A stretch of 64,000 nucleotides of DNA. Origin: Malachius bipustulatus. Taxonomy: Eukaryota > Arthropoda > Insecta > Coleoptera > Melyridae. The position numbers were made by a program, and so were the translations under genes. Below, piece by piece: positions 10,566 to 21,468 of the stretch (positions within the stretch are counted from its first letter, which is position 1; the number at the start of each line of letters is the position of its first letter). Where the stretch lies: the NCBI GenBank assembly GCA_910589415.1, contig OU342630.1, positions 6,076,001 through 6,140,000 of the forward strand. The letters are read 5' to 3'. The notes beneath the pieces were generated by a model. It did not search any database. It had not been told where the DNA came from and saw only the letters and a list, made by a program, of their open reading frames with translations.

Positions 10566-12415
10566 TATTAGTTTAGTTTAGTTTATTTTTCTAGGTACAA
10601 AAATACATACAAAAAATCTTTTGACATATTAATGTATATCTGCAGAGGTTACAAATTGATCCTATACGCAGCCTAGACTTAAAACATAACGGAAAAAGGA
10701 AAAACACAAACAAAAAAGAATACATGACTAACAAAAATCAAAATACACTAAAAACCATGAAACAATAAAATATATGTATATAAATCAAGATAATTTACGC
10801 AAAAAGAAAACCTCAACTAATACACTAGATCACCAAGATGTAAAAAAATTTGTATCATATACTTGTAATTCCAAGTCACAATGTAACTTTTTCCTGTCTT
10901 TATTCCATCTTATCAATTTTTCTGATAAACTCTTTAATATCCTTCCTATAATTTGCAGTTCTAATTTCTTTAAGTTCATTCGGTAGTTTATTAAAAAACT
11001 TTATTGCCGTATAAGCATGGTTCCTCTTACCAACCTCCTTAGAACAATAAGGCAGTGGGATGGACTTATATCAATCATAATAACACCGTAGGTAGATAGG
11101 TCTTATGAGTATAATTTTTTGAGTATACTTTGGACTTATATCTAGTCTTTGCAGTACTTGAAGTAAATTCATAACTTAATTTTTGGTAATGAAATGAAAT
11201 GGACTCCAGAATATACTTCTGATCAATATTTAATGGTAACTTAACGTCAACATTTGAAGAAGATAATATTTTAACAATCCTTCTATGTACAGTAAGAAGG
11301 GGAGATATAACACTATCACAGGCTGATCCCCATGCCACAATACAGTAGGTGGCAATGCTATAATAGAGTATTACAGAGAGTAAATTTACAGATGACATTA
11401 TTTTCGACAGTTTAGATAACACATACACAATATACTTGACCCTTCTAACGATATACCCTATATGTGATTTCCACTTTAGGGACATGTCAAAAACCACTCC
11501 CAAGTGTTTAGTAGTCTCCACTCTATTGATAGTTTCTCCCTCAATTTTCAGTTCAAAGGTACTAGGTACGCTATCAGCATAATTACCAAAAGTAATACAG
11601 ACAGTCTTATCTACATTTAGTGAAAGACTATTATCAACAAGCCATTGACTCAATAATCCCAATTGCAATTCAAGATTTTTTTTAACCTGATCCCAAGTTT
11701 CTGCCCTGCAGATAACTGTAGCATCGTCAGCATAAGCAATAATTGAACAATAATCAATAGCGGACTCAAATACATCATCCATATATACTATAAAAAGCAG
11801 AGGACCAAGTATGGTACCCTGAGGGACACCAACACCAATACCGCCAATGCTACTTCTAACCCTGCCGACCCTAACCAGTTGTTTCCTGCTTGTAAGATAG
11901 CTCATAATCAAATCAAGCACTATCCCTCTTATTCCTTTCTTGAATAATTTATCTTTCAATATTAAATGGTCAACTGTACCAAAGGCTTTGGCAAGGTCAA
12001 GAAAAACTGCAGCCGTGGGTATGCTCCTGTCAAGACTAGCATAAACCCCCCCGCAAACACACCAACAGCATCGCCAGCACCTATCCCTTTTCTGAATCCA
12101 TATTGCATATTGGAAAGTAGTCCAAACTTTTCTAGAAATTTCACAATTCTTCTCTGTAATAGTTTCTCGAATATTTTAGCAAAATTAGATATCAAGGATA
12201 TTGGTCTGTAATTGGAAATCAAATGCTTAGACCCACTTTTATAGACTGGCACAACCTCAGTAATTTTGAAACAATCTGGACAAATTCCCTGTAGAAAAGA
12301 ATTATTCACTATAACAGCCACAGGCCCAGCAATGCAGTGCGATATCAGCTTGATATACCCAGTTGGCACTCCATCCACCCCACCATTTTTATTTTTGATT
12401 TTTACATAATAGTTC
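10566..12415 (-). mobile_element. LINE A, 5'-truncated non-LTR retrotransposon
   Basis: This element lies in UBE2G2 intron 2 on the gene's strand. It starts abruptly inside the reverse transcriptase region, as expected of 5' truncation during target-primed reverse transcription. Its 3' end at about 10566 carries a short (AAACT)n-like tail. Motifs place it in the Jockey/CR1-like group. A CAGGGTG fold-back starts 55 bp beyond the 5' end. Confidence 0.85.
10900..12410 (-). pseudogene. LINE A ORF2 reverse transcriptase, frameshifted
   Basis: Read from 12410 downward, the protein has GGVDGVPTGYIK, NYRPISLISNFAKIFEKLL, QYGFRKG, then after a frame change near 12090-11990 LDLAKAFGTVDH (motif A, catalytic Asp kept but the second Asp changed to Gly), GVPQGTILGPLLF (motif B) and AYADDATVI (motif C). 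The thumb and C-terminal region continue to about 11075; a second frame change then leads into a matching C-terminal tail ending at a stop at 10900. No endonuclease is present. The reverse transcriptase core otherwise looks well preserved, implying fairly recent insertion. Confidence 0.88.
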
Positions 12416-13122
12416 TATGAACTTCAATTTCAATCAGTAAGGTGCAAATTCATGGAATTGTTGAATATACAGGGTGTCCCAGCTTATTCGAAGCGGTCTC
12501 TGTAGGCCAAACGATGGACTTTTTCCAAAAACTTTTTGCAAATTCAAGTACAGGATCACAATGGCCAGAATTTAAAATTATTTTGGAGTATACAGAGTGT
12601 CCCATATGACAGTGGCATATCAAAGTTATGTTTTTTTAAATGGAATGGTTCTATGTTATTGCATTTTTAGATTGTTTGAGAAGAGAAAATAAGATTGGTT
12701 TTTACAGTTTGTGTTTAAATTCAGAAGTTTTTGAGTTATAAACAAGTGAAAATCGTCATTTTTCAAGTTCAAGGCCCTGTACAACGAAAACGGCTGAAGA
12801 TAGAGAAAAACGGCTTACATGTCCCTATTTTACTTTTTGATGTACTATCCTATGATGTAGATGAAATGTTTATACAGGGTGATAAAAAATTTGAAAAATT
12901 CAGAGATTTCTCCACGCATCGCCAAATAAAAAAATCAACGAAAGTACAAATGTTTACCATAGGATAGTACATAAAAAGTTAAAATAGGGACATGTAAGCC
13001 GTTTTTCTCTATCTTCAGCCGTTTTCGTTGTACAGGGCATTGAACTTGAAAAATGACGATTTTCACTTGTTTATAACTCACAAACTTCTGAATTTAAACA
13101 CCAACTGTAAAAGCCAATCTTA

Positions 13123-14579
13123 CAGTTCATCGGTTATTTATTGGCGGAGAATTCTCTGAATTTATCTGGACTGATAGCAAAAATATTGATTCAGGCAGTG
13201 GCGTGCAAAAAATGATGCTTATAACTCTCACTACGGACATAATCTTGTTAATTTTCACCTGATAATATTCAATCGAGTATTCAATATCAACCACGCCGTC
13301 TATGGCAGGTGCAATTGGATGAACGTTTTAAATGATAAACACTCATTATCGAGACAATCACAAAGATAAGAGCGAACAAAAAATCGAATATTCAGGGAGA
13401 TCCATGCAAAAGTGTTAAATTATTTCTGTTCTCTATACATTTAGATAGGACTTTTTTGAATCACGAGTATACTGTTATAGAAAATTGGATTCAGGTGTAG
13501 GAAGGTAGAGATTTCGAGTTTAAATTAGATTTATTATTGTGACAATGAAGTTTATGACTTGTAATAGATAAAAATTATTATAAATGTCAATAAGAAATAA
13601 AATTTGGATTGTTTGAAAAAAATGAGGAGTAAAAAAAAAAAAAAGTGAAGGAGAAGAATGTTGATAGCAACGAGAAAAGAGAGGATGAAAAAAATTTGAA
13701 AGAACGTCAGTGAGAAATAATGTTAAAAAATGTAATATAATGATTTAGAAGAATTAAAGAGAAGCAGAGGGACTAGAGAAAGGAGAAATTAAGAGAGGAA
13801 TAAATGATAAAAGAAGAGAGTTTTTTCAAAAGGAAATACAGCAGAATTTGAAAGCAGAAAGAAGATAAAGTAACAGAAAGCAAATATTTATTAGTAAATG
13901 GAAGAGAAGCAGAGGGACTAGAGAAAGAGCAGAATTTGAAAGCAGAAAGAAGATAAATAACGCAAAGCAAAGATTGATTAGTAAATAGAAGAGAAGCAGT
14001 AAGAAAAAGAGAAAGACTACGAGAACAAGATAGAAGCTTTATTTGGAAAGGACAAGGGATAATAAGAGACGGTGTCGGAGAGCAGTTTGAGAATTTTTGA
14101 AAAGTGCGGTAAGAGAAAGAGTTAAAAAAGAAGAGAAGCAGAGGACTAGAGAAAGGTTTATAAAGAAGAAGGAAATTGTAAGATTTGGAATTGTATTTAA
14201 TTAAAATTTTTACAGTATAAGAAATTTTCAAATTCAGAGAGCTCGAGGTAGGTTAGATTTTCCTTTATTTAAAATTTTGTAAGTTACAAGTTATAAATAA
14301 TAATAATAATAATTTCAAATTAATTTTTTTATATTTTATTTTGATTCAAACTTAGAAAATATATTGAAAAATTTATCTGAACCCACCTGAGAAAGAGAGT
14401 GTCCTCAGAGAATAACTTTATTAAAAATTTTGTTGTTTATGGTATTAATTTTTTTTAAATAGAATTCATAATAATAAATTGAGATAAGGGGGGGAAAGGA
14501 ATACCATAACAATACCGATAAAAATTTTATTGCTTATCAATTTTCAAGAATTCTCCGCCAATAAATAATCGATGAGCTG
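13123..14579. mobile_element. Non-autonomous TIR element, TA target
   Basis: The 33-bp terminal inverted repeats begin CAGTTCATCGGTTATTTATT (left) and CAGCTCATCGATTATTTATT (right, reverse complement); both then read GGCGGAGAATTCT, with two mismatches in all. TA flanks both ends (13121-13122 and 14580-14581), and comparison with the intact fold-back at 24150 confirms the insertion point. There is no transposase. TA target and short TIRs point to a Tc1/mariner-type non-autonomous element. Confidence 0.88.
13620..14245. repeat. Purine-rich degenerate tandem repeat
   Basis: The + strand is almost entirely A and G, with repeated phrases GAAGAGAAGCAGAGGGACTA and AATTTGAAAGCAGAAAGAAG; one clear period is 88 bp (13845 and 13933). 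It forms the body of the 13123-14579 element. The 152-residue minus-strand frame across it is Ser/Leu/Phe-rich low complexity, not a gene. Confidence 0.85.
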
Positions 14580-14990
14580 TATTTTCCCTTTTCAGACACT
14601 CTAAAAATGCAATAACATAGGAGCATTCCATTTAAAAAAACATAACTTTGATATGCCACTGTCATATGGGACATTCTGTATACTCCAAAATAATTTTAAA
14701 TTCTGGCCATTGTGATCCTGTACTTGAATTTGCGAAAAGTTTTTTGAAAAAGTCCATCGTTTGGCCTACAGAGACCGCTTCGAATAAGCTGGGACACCCT
14801 GTATACAATAATTAAATATGAGAAGTGTGATTACACTGTCATGGGCGGGACAGGCTTGTGTCTTATAGCTTTGAAAATTTCATTACTTACTCGTAAATTG
14901 CCTTCTTGCTTCTTTCTTGTCATGTTCTAAGTTTTAAACGATGCGGTAGTATTACATAATTTAGTGAATTAGCTGGATATACATCTCTAA

Positions 14991-15235
14991 GGGCCAGTTG
15001 CACAAACGTTAATTAAAAATTTGTCAGATAATTACAGATTTTAAATTGCCAATTTTGAAAATATGGTGAATATTTTGAATGATCTTTAATTTTTTATCAG
15101 TGATTAACTCTTCTAAAGGGGAGTAGAATTTATTTCCAGCAATATCACACCAACAGTTTGATAATTCAGGGCATTTTAAAATCAGTAATTATCTGGCAGA
15201 TCTGTAATTAACGTTTGACGTTTGTGCAACCGGAC
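14991..15235. repeat. MITE with GGGCCAGTTGCAC ends
   Basis: GGGCCAGTTGCACAAACGTT at the left pairs with AACGTTTGACGTTTGTGCAA near the right end, and CAGATAATTAC occurs inverted further in. Total about 245 bp, no coding. Confidence 0.8.
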
Positions 15236-15244
15236 GTAAGTATA

Positions 15245-15790
15245 CAGGGTGTTAGTTAAGTACGGGGCCAAACTCCAAGGGGTGCTTCCTTGAGTGATTT
15301 TAAGAAGAAAAGTTCAAATAAACATGGGTCCGAAAATGCATATTTTTCAAGATACAGGGTGTCAAACTTTTATTTTTTTTCTCGAAAACAAAGCAAGATA
15401 TGAAAAAAACTCAAGAGATAAAATAGTTGTATTTCTAGGTGCTTAATTCGAAAAAAATACAAAATTAAAAAAAAAAAGTCAGTGGCGCCCAATTTTTTAA
15501 TCAAAAATATTAGTTAGACTGTCTTCCGGGACGCCACTGGAATTAATAATTTTAATCTAATTGAGGCTAAATTACCCTCTTGTTATTACAAACAGAACTG
15601 CCAAATTTCAACAAAATTGATTGAAAGAGTTTAGAGATATTCACGAACATTCGAATTTTTTTTTTAAGTTTGACACCCTGTATCTTGAAAAATATGCATT
15701 TTCGGACCCATGTTTATTTGAACTTTTCTTCTTAAAATCACTCAAGGAAGCACCCCTTGGAGTTTGGCCCCGTACTTAACTAACACCCTG
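15245..15790. repeat. Fold-back element, CAGGGTGTTAGTTAAG ends
   Basis: 546 bp with outer arms of about 135 bp (CAGGGTGTTAGTTAAGTACG and its complement), flanked by TA. The arm contains an internal CAGGGTGTCAAAC / GTTTGACACCCTG pair. A central piece has the inverted pair AGTGGCG/CGCCACT. It directly abuts the left end of the 10.8-kb inverted-repeat structure. Confidence 0.93.
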
Positions 15791-15794
15791 TATA

Positions 15795-16540
15795 GTAGAG
15801 TGCTAGAATGAATAAAAGTCGCTTAAAAAACGATTCTGTGGGCCTTTTAGTGTACAAGGCTGAAATTTTCAGGAATCATAGTTTATGGCCTAAATAACTC
15901 AAAATGTTATCTGTGATGGTTAAGTTAGGAAAAAATCCAAACCGTTTTAGAAAAGCATTGCGCAAATGGGCCCATCGTAACTTTAAACAGCGATATCTCG
16001 CTTCGGTTTACGTCAAAATCTGCCTGCTCGGACTACTTTTTTCCACTTAACAACGGCTATCTCAAAAACGAAGCTCTTAATCGAAAATAGCATATCTTTA
16101 AAAATTATTCCCTGATCATTTCTGATTCCTACGGTGTCATTTTTATATTTTTATCTTTAATAATAAACTAGCAATAAATATAAATGTTGAACGATGCTAA
16201 AATGTGAATTGTAGCTACCGCATCAAACGTAGACCAATGTCGATCTCCATCCTTCGCGTCTCTGTGCCCCTTACCCTGGGTTCAGCTTGCCGAGAATTTA
16301 AATAAAACGCCCGCCAACAGGATACTATTTATTAGATCATTTAATAATTATTAAAGTCAACAATGTATTATACAAATACAAAATTAGTATAATACAAAAG
16401 TACAAAAGTAGGTATGCCAATAAAGTTATCCTTGATTTTTAAATTATTTAAGGAGTTCCTGCATGTGCATGACCAGATATTGCAGTAGGTATTATTATTT
16501 ACACACCTAAATACCTACCTTCCTACCTCGTAGATATTTC
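15795..16540 (+). repeat. Left arm of the 10.8-kb inverted repeat
   Basis: Matches the right arm in reverse complement from GTAGAGTGC to CTCGTAGATATTTC. It preserves the uninterrupted sequence TTAATAATTATTAAA near 16335-16355, the empty site for the MITE found in the other arm. Confidence 0.9.
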
Positions 16541-16734
16541 ATATTATTTACACACCTAAACTAAATTTTATCTTCCCTATATAAGTACCTAGTAGGTCCA
16601 TACAAATTTTATTGGAGGTGAAAAGTTTTGAATGTTCTTACACTTTACAATACCTACAATCGTGTCAACCAACCAGGTAAAAATGTCGCCTGCTGTGCAT
16701 CGCTAATAATGTAAATTTTTAGGGGTGTAATTTA
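16541..16734. other. Spacer between left arm and LINE B
   Basis: AT-rich, no feature seen. It adjoins the 3' end of LINE B. Confidence 0.5.
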
Positions 16735-16895
16735 TTTATTTCGAATATGTTCACACAGAGAAAAGTCCAATTACAGAACACTAGATAATAAAAATACAGT
16801 AGTGCAGAATTAAACACAGTTAGTTACACAGTGAGTACCAAAAATACCCAGTAGGTAAAGAATAAAAAATGTGAAGCACGCAGAGGAGCTGCAGG

Positions 16896-18803
16896 TCATG
16901 TGCCGAGGAACTGCAGCCGTATGTCGTTGACTGTACAGCAGAAGATGTCCAGATCGTGGGAGATCTGATTATAAGTGTCGCAGATTCGACTCAGTGGGGA
17001 GAAATGATGTAGATTAGTGCGGGAGATCTCTGTGTGAAGAATATTATGATGTCTCAGAGAAATCTGAGGGACATTGAGCGAAAACTGACTGAGAATATCA
17101 GGACTGTTCAAAGTGCCATTGAGAACATTCCATAAGAATCTGATGCACATATAGGAGCGCCTGTTCAGTAAGCTGTCAACAACGAATTGATTTAGCAGCT
17201 GATGCTGAGGGAAGCCTATTGGAGGATATACAAGGGTGACCTTGAAGTGGAGATACTTGAGAAAGCGCCGCTGGACACGTTCAAAATTTTCGATGTGCAC
17301 CTGATGACCTGGAGACCATATAATGGAGGCATACTCTAGCTTAGACCTGACCAGGGAGTTGTACAAAATAACAAGGGTATTGACATTCTGAAACTCCCGA
17401 GTGTTGCGTATTAAGAAGCCCAAAGATCTAACTGCCGATGAGACAGTAGAGGTAAAATGATTAGTAAATGAAAGTTTAGAGTCGTAGAGTACACCAAGAT
17501 CCCTGAACTCATCAATTCGGTCAAGCGTTTTGTCGTTTATAGAATAATGAAATTGAAGGGGATTATTTTTCAGAGAGAGTGACATAGCATGACATTTGGA
17601 TAGATTGAGTGGAAGAAGATTATCATCACACCAAGAGCGAAGATGATTCAGAGTGGTCTGAAGTAGGCAGCAATCATCAATTGAGCTGATCTCAGTGAAT
17701 ATTTTGAGATCATCAGCGTAAAGAAGACAGTTGACGTTACTAGCAAAATTATAGACAATATCGTTGATAAACATGTTAAAGAAAAGGGGGCCTAGTTTAG
17801 AACCTTGGAATACACCAGATGATACTGTATAGGGATTTGATTTAGAACCTTGCGAGAAAACATAAGATGTACGGTCAGAGAAGTAGTCCGTGAAGAAGCT
17901 AATCAAGGCGTCAGAGAAGCCGTAGCAATGGAGTTTTGAGAGTAAGAGACCGTGGTCAACCCTGTCAAACGCTTTAGAGAAGTCTGTGAAGACAACAACG
18001 ACCTGGGATCGTCTGTCAAGGCATCGAGAGGAATATTGAACAAAGCTAAAGAGATTTGTGACTGTCGAACGTCCCTCAACAAAGCCATGTTGCCAGGGGG
18101 AGATATAATTCTGAACATGCGGGTATATAATACGGTACAAAGCCTCCTCAAAAACCTTAGCAAAATTGTTCATTATGCAAATCTGTCGGTAGTTACTGAT
18201 CTCATTCTTAGTCCCCTTCTTAAAAACCGGGCATACCTTGAAGATCTTCCAGCTGGAGGGGAATGCGTTAGAGGAGAGAGATAAATTAAAGATTGTAGTC
18301 AGTGGATTGGAAAGAATAGATGCACAATCTTTTAAGAGAAATGAAGGAATACTATCAGGACCAGCAGTGTTGGAGCCCTTACACGATTTAAGAGCGGACA
18401 ACACCACGCTGACATCAATACCGGGAATACAAAGCGGCAAGGTGAAAGGGTATATTGGTCAGATGGTGGTGTGCGGAGAGCGTCAGAACGCGGGGAAAAT
18501 GAGAGGCTAAAGAAGTCGCGAAAGGCCTCAAGAATGTCATCTGCGCCTCTCAGGGTAGCATTGTTGTAGGTCATAGTTCTAGGAAGACCAGTGGAGTTAC
18601 GTTTAGAATTAACGTAGGACCAAAATTTGGCTGGTGAGTTGGCAAGCTCAGATTCCGTATTCAAGATAAATTTGTTATAAGAAATTTTGATCTCACTTTT
18701 GAGAGACGACCGAAGACTCCTAAATTCCCGAAGAGATTCAGAATCTCCAAATCGTCTATACCTGCTCAAGCAGACAGCCTTGCGCCTCAGACCGGCTCTA
18801 ATG
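16896..18803 (-). pseudogene. LINE B ORF2, linker and reverse transcriptase
   Basis: The upstream segment (18803 to about 18445) encodes a basic linker (AGLRRKAVCLSRYRRFGD) ending in KFWSYVNSKR. A frame change near 18440 leads into a 514-residue open frame with GPDSIPSFLLKDC, NYRQICIMNNFAKVFE, HGFVEGRSTVTNL, FTDFSKAFDRVDH (motif A), GVFQGSKLGPLFF (motif B, Phe in place of the usual Pro) and LLYADDLKIF (motif C). Thumb and C-terminal parts run to a stop at 16896 with no further breaks. The enzyme would copy the LINE RNA at a nicked target. The frame change and the upstream insertion make this copy inactive. Confidence 0.9.
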
Positions 18804-18809
18804 CTATAG

Positions 18810-20487
18810 TAATGGCCATAGATAATATGCAGTGTGGGTAGCATAGGGCAATGCATTTTAAATGGGCAAAAAACTGACAGCGTTGTCAGTTCAATGCAAG
18901 CAGTGCCACAGGTTCATATAAAAATATTAAAATCGAAAGATAATTGACATTTCTATTCTCAGGATTTCTAGACAAAAATAATTGAGGTTCTGTTGAAATG
19001 TCAAAAAGTAATAATTTTTGATGTTTGTATAACATAGACTGCATATTGCAATGCTTGTGGCTATTGCTTTTACATTATAAAAATATTATTTAAACACATT
19101 TCTTATTTACAGAGGTAGGTAAAATGAAAATCGTAGTGCTGGTTGATAAAATTTTATTTCTTGCTACTTTATTGATGACTTTATTTATCAAGGCTTCCCT
19201 ATTTGGGAAGTGACGATTATTTGATAGATAGGCAGGTATACTGCCTTTGCATTTTATATATTCATTAACACTTTTAGAAAAAACAACTTCGAGTAGATGT
19301 CTCAGTATTTTTGCCAGTTATGTATAAGATTCTCCTTTGGCCGTATACGGCAATGTAATCATATACCTACTCATCTTCTATCTTCACGTAGTGCCTATCA
19401 CTTGCAAATTACTTCTTTTCATCAGGGGACTTAGGTCATGTAGGTACTTACTTTATTCTTCTTCTCAGGGGGATGTTACCAATGAGTCTGTTAATATGTG
19501 CTTTTTCAGTATTAATTTAATTTAAGTACTGATTCAAATTAAATATTTCAAAATATTAAATTAAATATACATCAACACTCGTATTAGCTTGGAACTTAGG
19601 TATTTGCTGTTGAACTGAGAACTTGTTGTTGCGGTCCAAGAATATTTCGTTTTAACAACAAAACAACATACGCACTGTCTCCGAGAAAGAAGGATAGTGT
19701 ATTGGTTTTTAGCTTAAGTGCAGAACACTAATATTGATACTCAAAATCGCTGTCCGTTATTCAAGTATTCAAGAAATAATACAAAAATAAATATAACTTC
19801 GTGAATTATTTTATGATAGTTTTATTATTTACTAATTATCAATGTTTGGTTACCAACGCAACGTCAATTATTGCCACTACAACAGAGTATCTGTCAGTTG
19901 AAAATTCAAATTCCGCATCTACCTAATTATTCTGTGGAGTAAGTAAATGTAGATCTTTAGGAAATGTGTTCTCGCAAGAAATTGTAGAAGGAATGACAAA
20001 TACCGCGTCATAGCATTTGCATTCATTTAGTATAAATAATAACTAATAAGTCTTACTTATACTTTATTATTATTATCAATATAAGTTTGTATTATACCTA
20101 CACCTACGAATATGTTCTGACTAACTAAATAATCGAAACAATTTTGTTCATAAAATGGATATTAATTTGAAAAAGAAGAATATAATAAACTTTGACGGAT
20201 TCAAAAGAATATAATAATTAATTAATATCTGAATATTGTAATATTAATGTATGAAGTTATAAAGTCTACTGTGCTGTTCCATGTTGTGCAATCCTCACTT
20301 ATGAACGAGATCAATGATAATAGAGCAGTCTGCGGAGGTACAAAATGTTACAGAAGTGCAACGAATTTAATCATTTTCAAAATAAAGAGCGTACCTACGC
20401 TCGTGGACGTCTGATTCCCAGAAGTACGACAAAAGCGGCAACTATGAGCGCCATAAGAGCACTGCTGCATTATAACTATGGCACTTA
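18810..20487. mobile_element. 1.68-kb TIR insertion in LINE B ORF2
   Basis: This separates the endonuclease from the reverse transcriptase. The ends are imperfect inverted repeats of about 24 bp (TAATGGCCATAGATAATATG left; TAAGTGCCATAGTTATAATG right, reverse complement). CTATAG flanks both sides (18804-18809 and 20488-20493), so the target duplication may be up to 6 bp. The interior is AT-rich with no convincing frame, hence non-autonomous. I cannot assign a superfamily. Confidence 0.75.
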
Positions 20488-20493
20488 CTATAG

Positions 20494-21465
20494 AAGTGAA
20501 CCAAGGGGGGTATGAGTTATTATGACGAGTAGTTTTAGGGACGTGTTGATCAAAGGCTGTATAGAGAATATCATACAGGATTGAGCAAGCATCGTTAACT
20601 TCGGAGCATGTATTAACACTGTCCCAATCGGCACGCGAGAGATGATCATATAGACTTGGGAAATCAGCTTTTCTAAAGTTGAAAGTAGATGAGTCGGGAT
20701 GTGAGTGAGCAATTCGAGTGTTACGAGGTAAGACAAAATCAAGCGATAATGGTGGATGGTGTTTGTCCACGAGAACGAGACTATCGCACGATAAAAGCAC
20801 TTTAATTGGTATACTACTTAGCACAAAATCCAAAGTTCTACCGTTCTCATTCTCAATATCATTCAGCTGAACCAAATCGAGAATATCTAAGGAATTGCGG
20901 ATTTGCACAAGATTGGAGTCATTAAAATTAGGGTGGGTGGCTTGAAATAGGTTGGGTACGTTAAAGTCACCAAGAAGAATTACAGGATGAGAGTAAATGA
21001 ATTCAAGATCGAGTAGGAACTCGAAGAAGGAAGACAAGTTTTTAGAAGAAGAATTGGGTGGGACGTAGATAACAAATAAGTAGATAGGTTTAAAGAAGAA
21101 ATTGATTCGAACACACAAAACATCAATTGAGGCGATATCATATTGATCAAGGTTTGATAGCGGCATAAGAGATGCATCGATCGTAGAGTTCAAGGCCAGC
21201 AACACGCCTCCGCCCCTAGAAACACCCAGTGAATCGAAATCTCTATCCTTTCTGAATACATTAAAAACAGAACAATCAATGAACTCAGTGTCAAGAATAT
21301 CAGGTCTAAGCCAAGTTTCCGAGATGGCGATAAAATCAAAGTTGCTCGCCATGGTAGCATTGAAAAAGTCCTGTGATTTATTATTGAGACTGCGGACATT
21401 TTGGTAGTACCCGGTTATATTTGAGGGAGCAGAGGTATCGAGTATTGGGCAGACGCGAACAGAGG
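20494..21465 (-). pseudogene. LINE B ORF2, apurinic-like endonuclease domain
   Basis: The frame opens where ORF1 ends (the two overlap) and gives YYQNVRSLNNK (conserved N), FIAISETWL (catalytic E), GGGVLLALN, VILLGDFNVPN (D and N), RTLDFVLS and VDKHHPPLSLDF (the usual SDH reads DKH). It then reaches YPPWFTS, the normal border with the linker, where the 1.68-kb insertion begins. This is the nuclease that nicks the target before reverse transcription. The Ser/Asp change in the last motif may be a mutation. No internal stop is seen over about 320 codons. Confidence 0.87.
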
Positions 21466-21468
21466 AAT

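Larger units (their letters stand above)
12470..14801. repeat. Fold-back element, CAGGGTGTCCCAGCTT ends, with nested insertion
   Basis: Ends CAGGGTGTCCCAGCTTATTC and its reverse complement, flanked by TA. The left arm runs 12470 to about 13122 and itself folds around 12870-12960; the right arm resumes at 14582. Between them sits an unrelated 1.46-kb element (13123-14579). Without it the fold-back resembles the copies at 23814-24379 and 4464-4593. Confidence 0.9.

Noticed and set aside
13773..14231. 152-codon minus-strand ORF
   Set aside because: It is the complement of a purine tract, giving Ser/Leu/Phe low-complexity protein; stop codons are rare there for compositional reasons.
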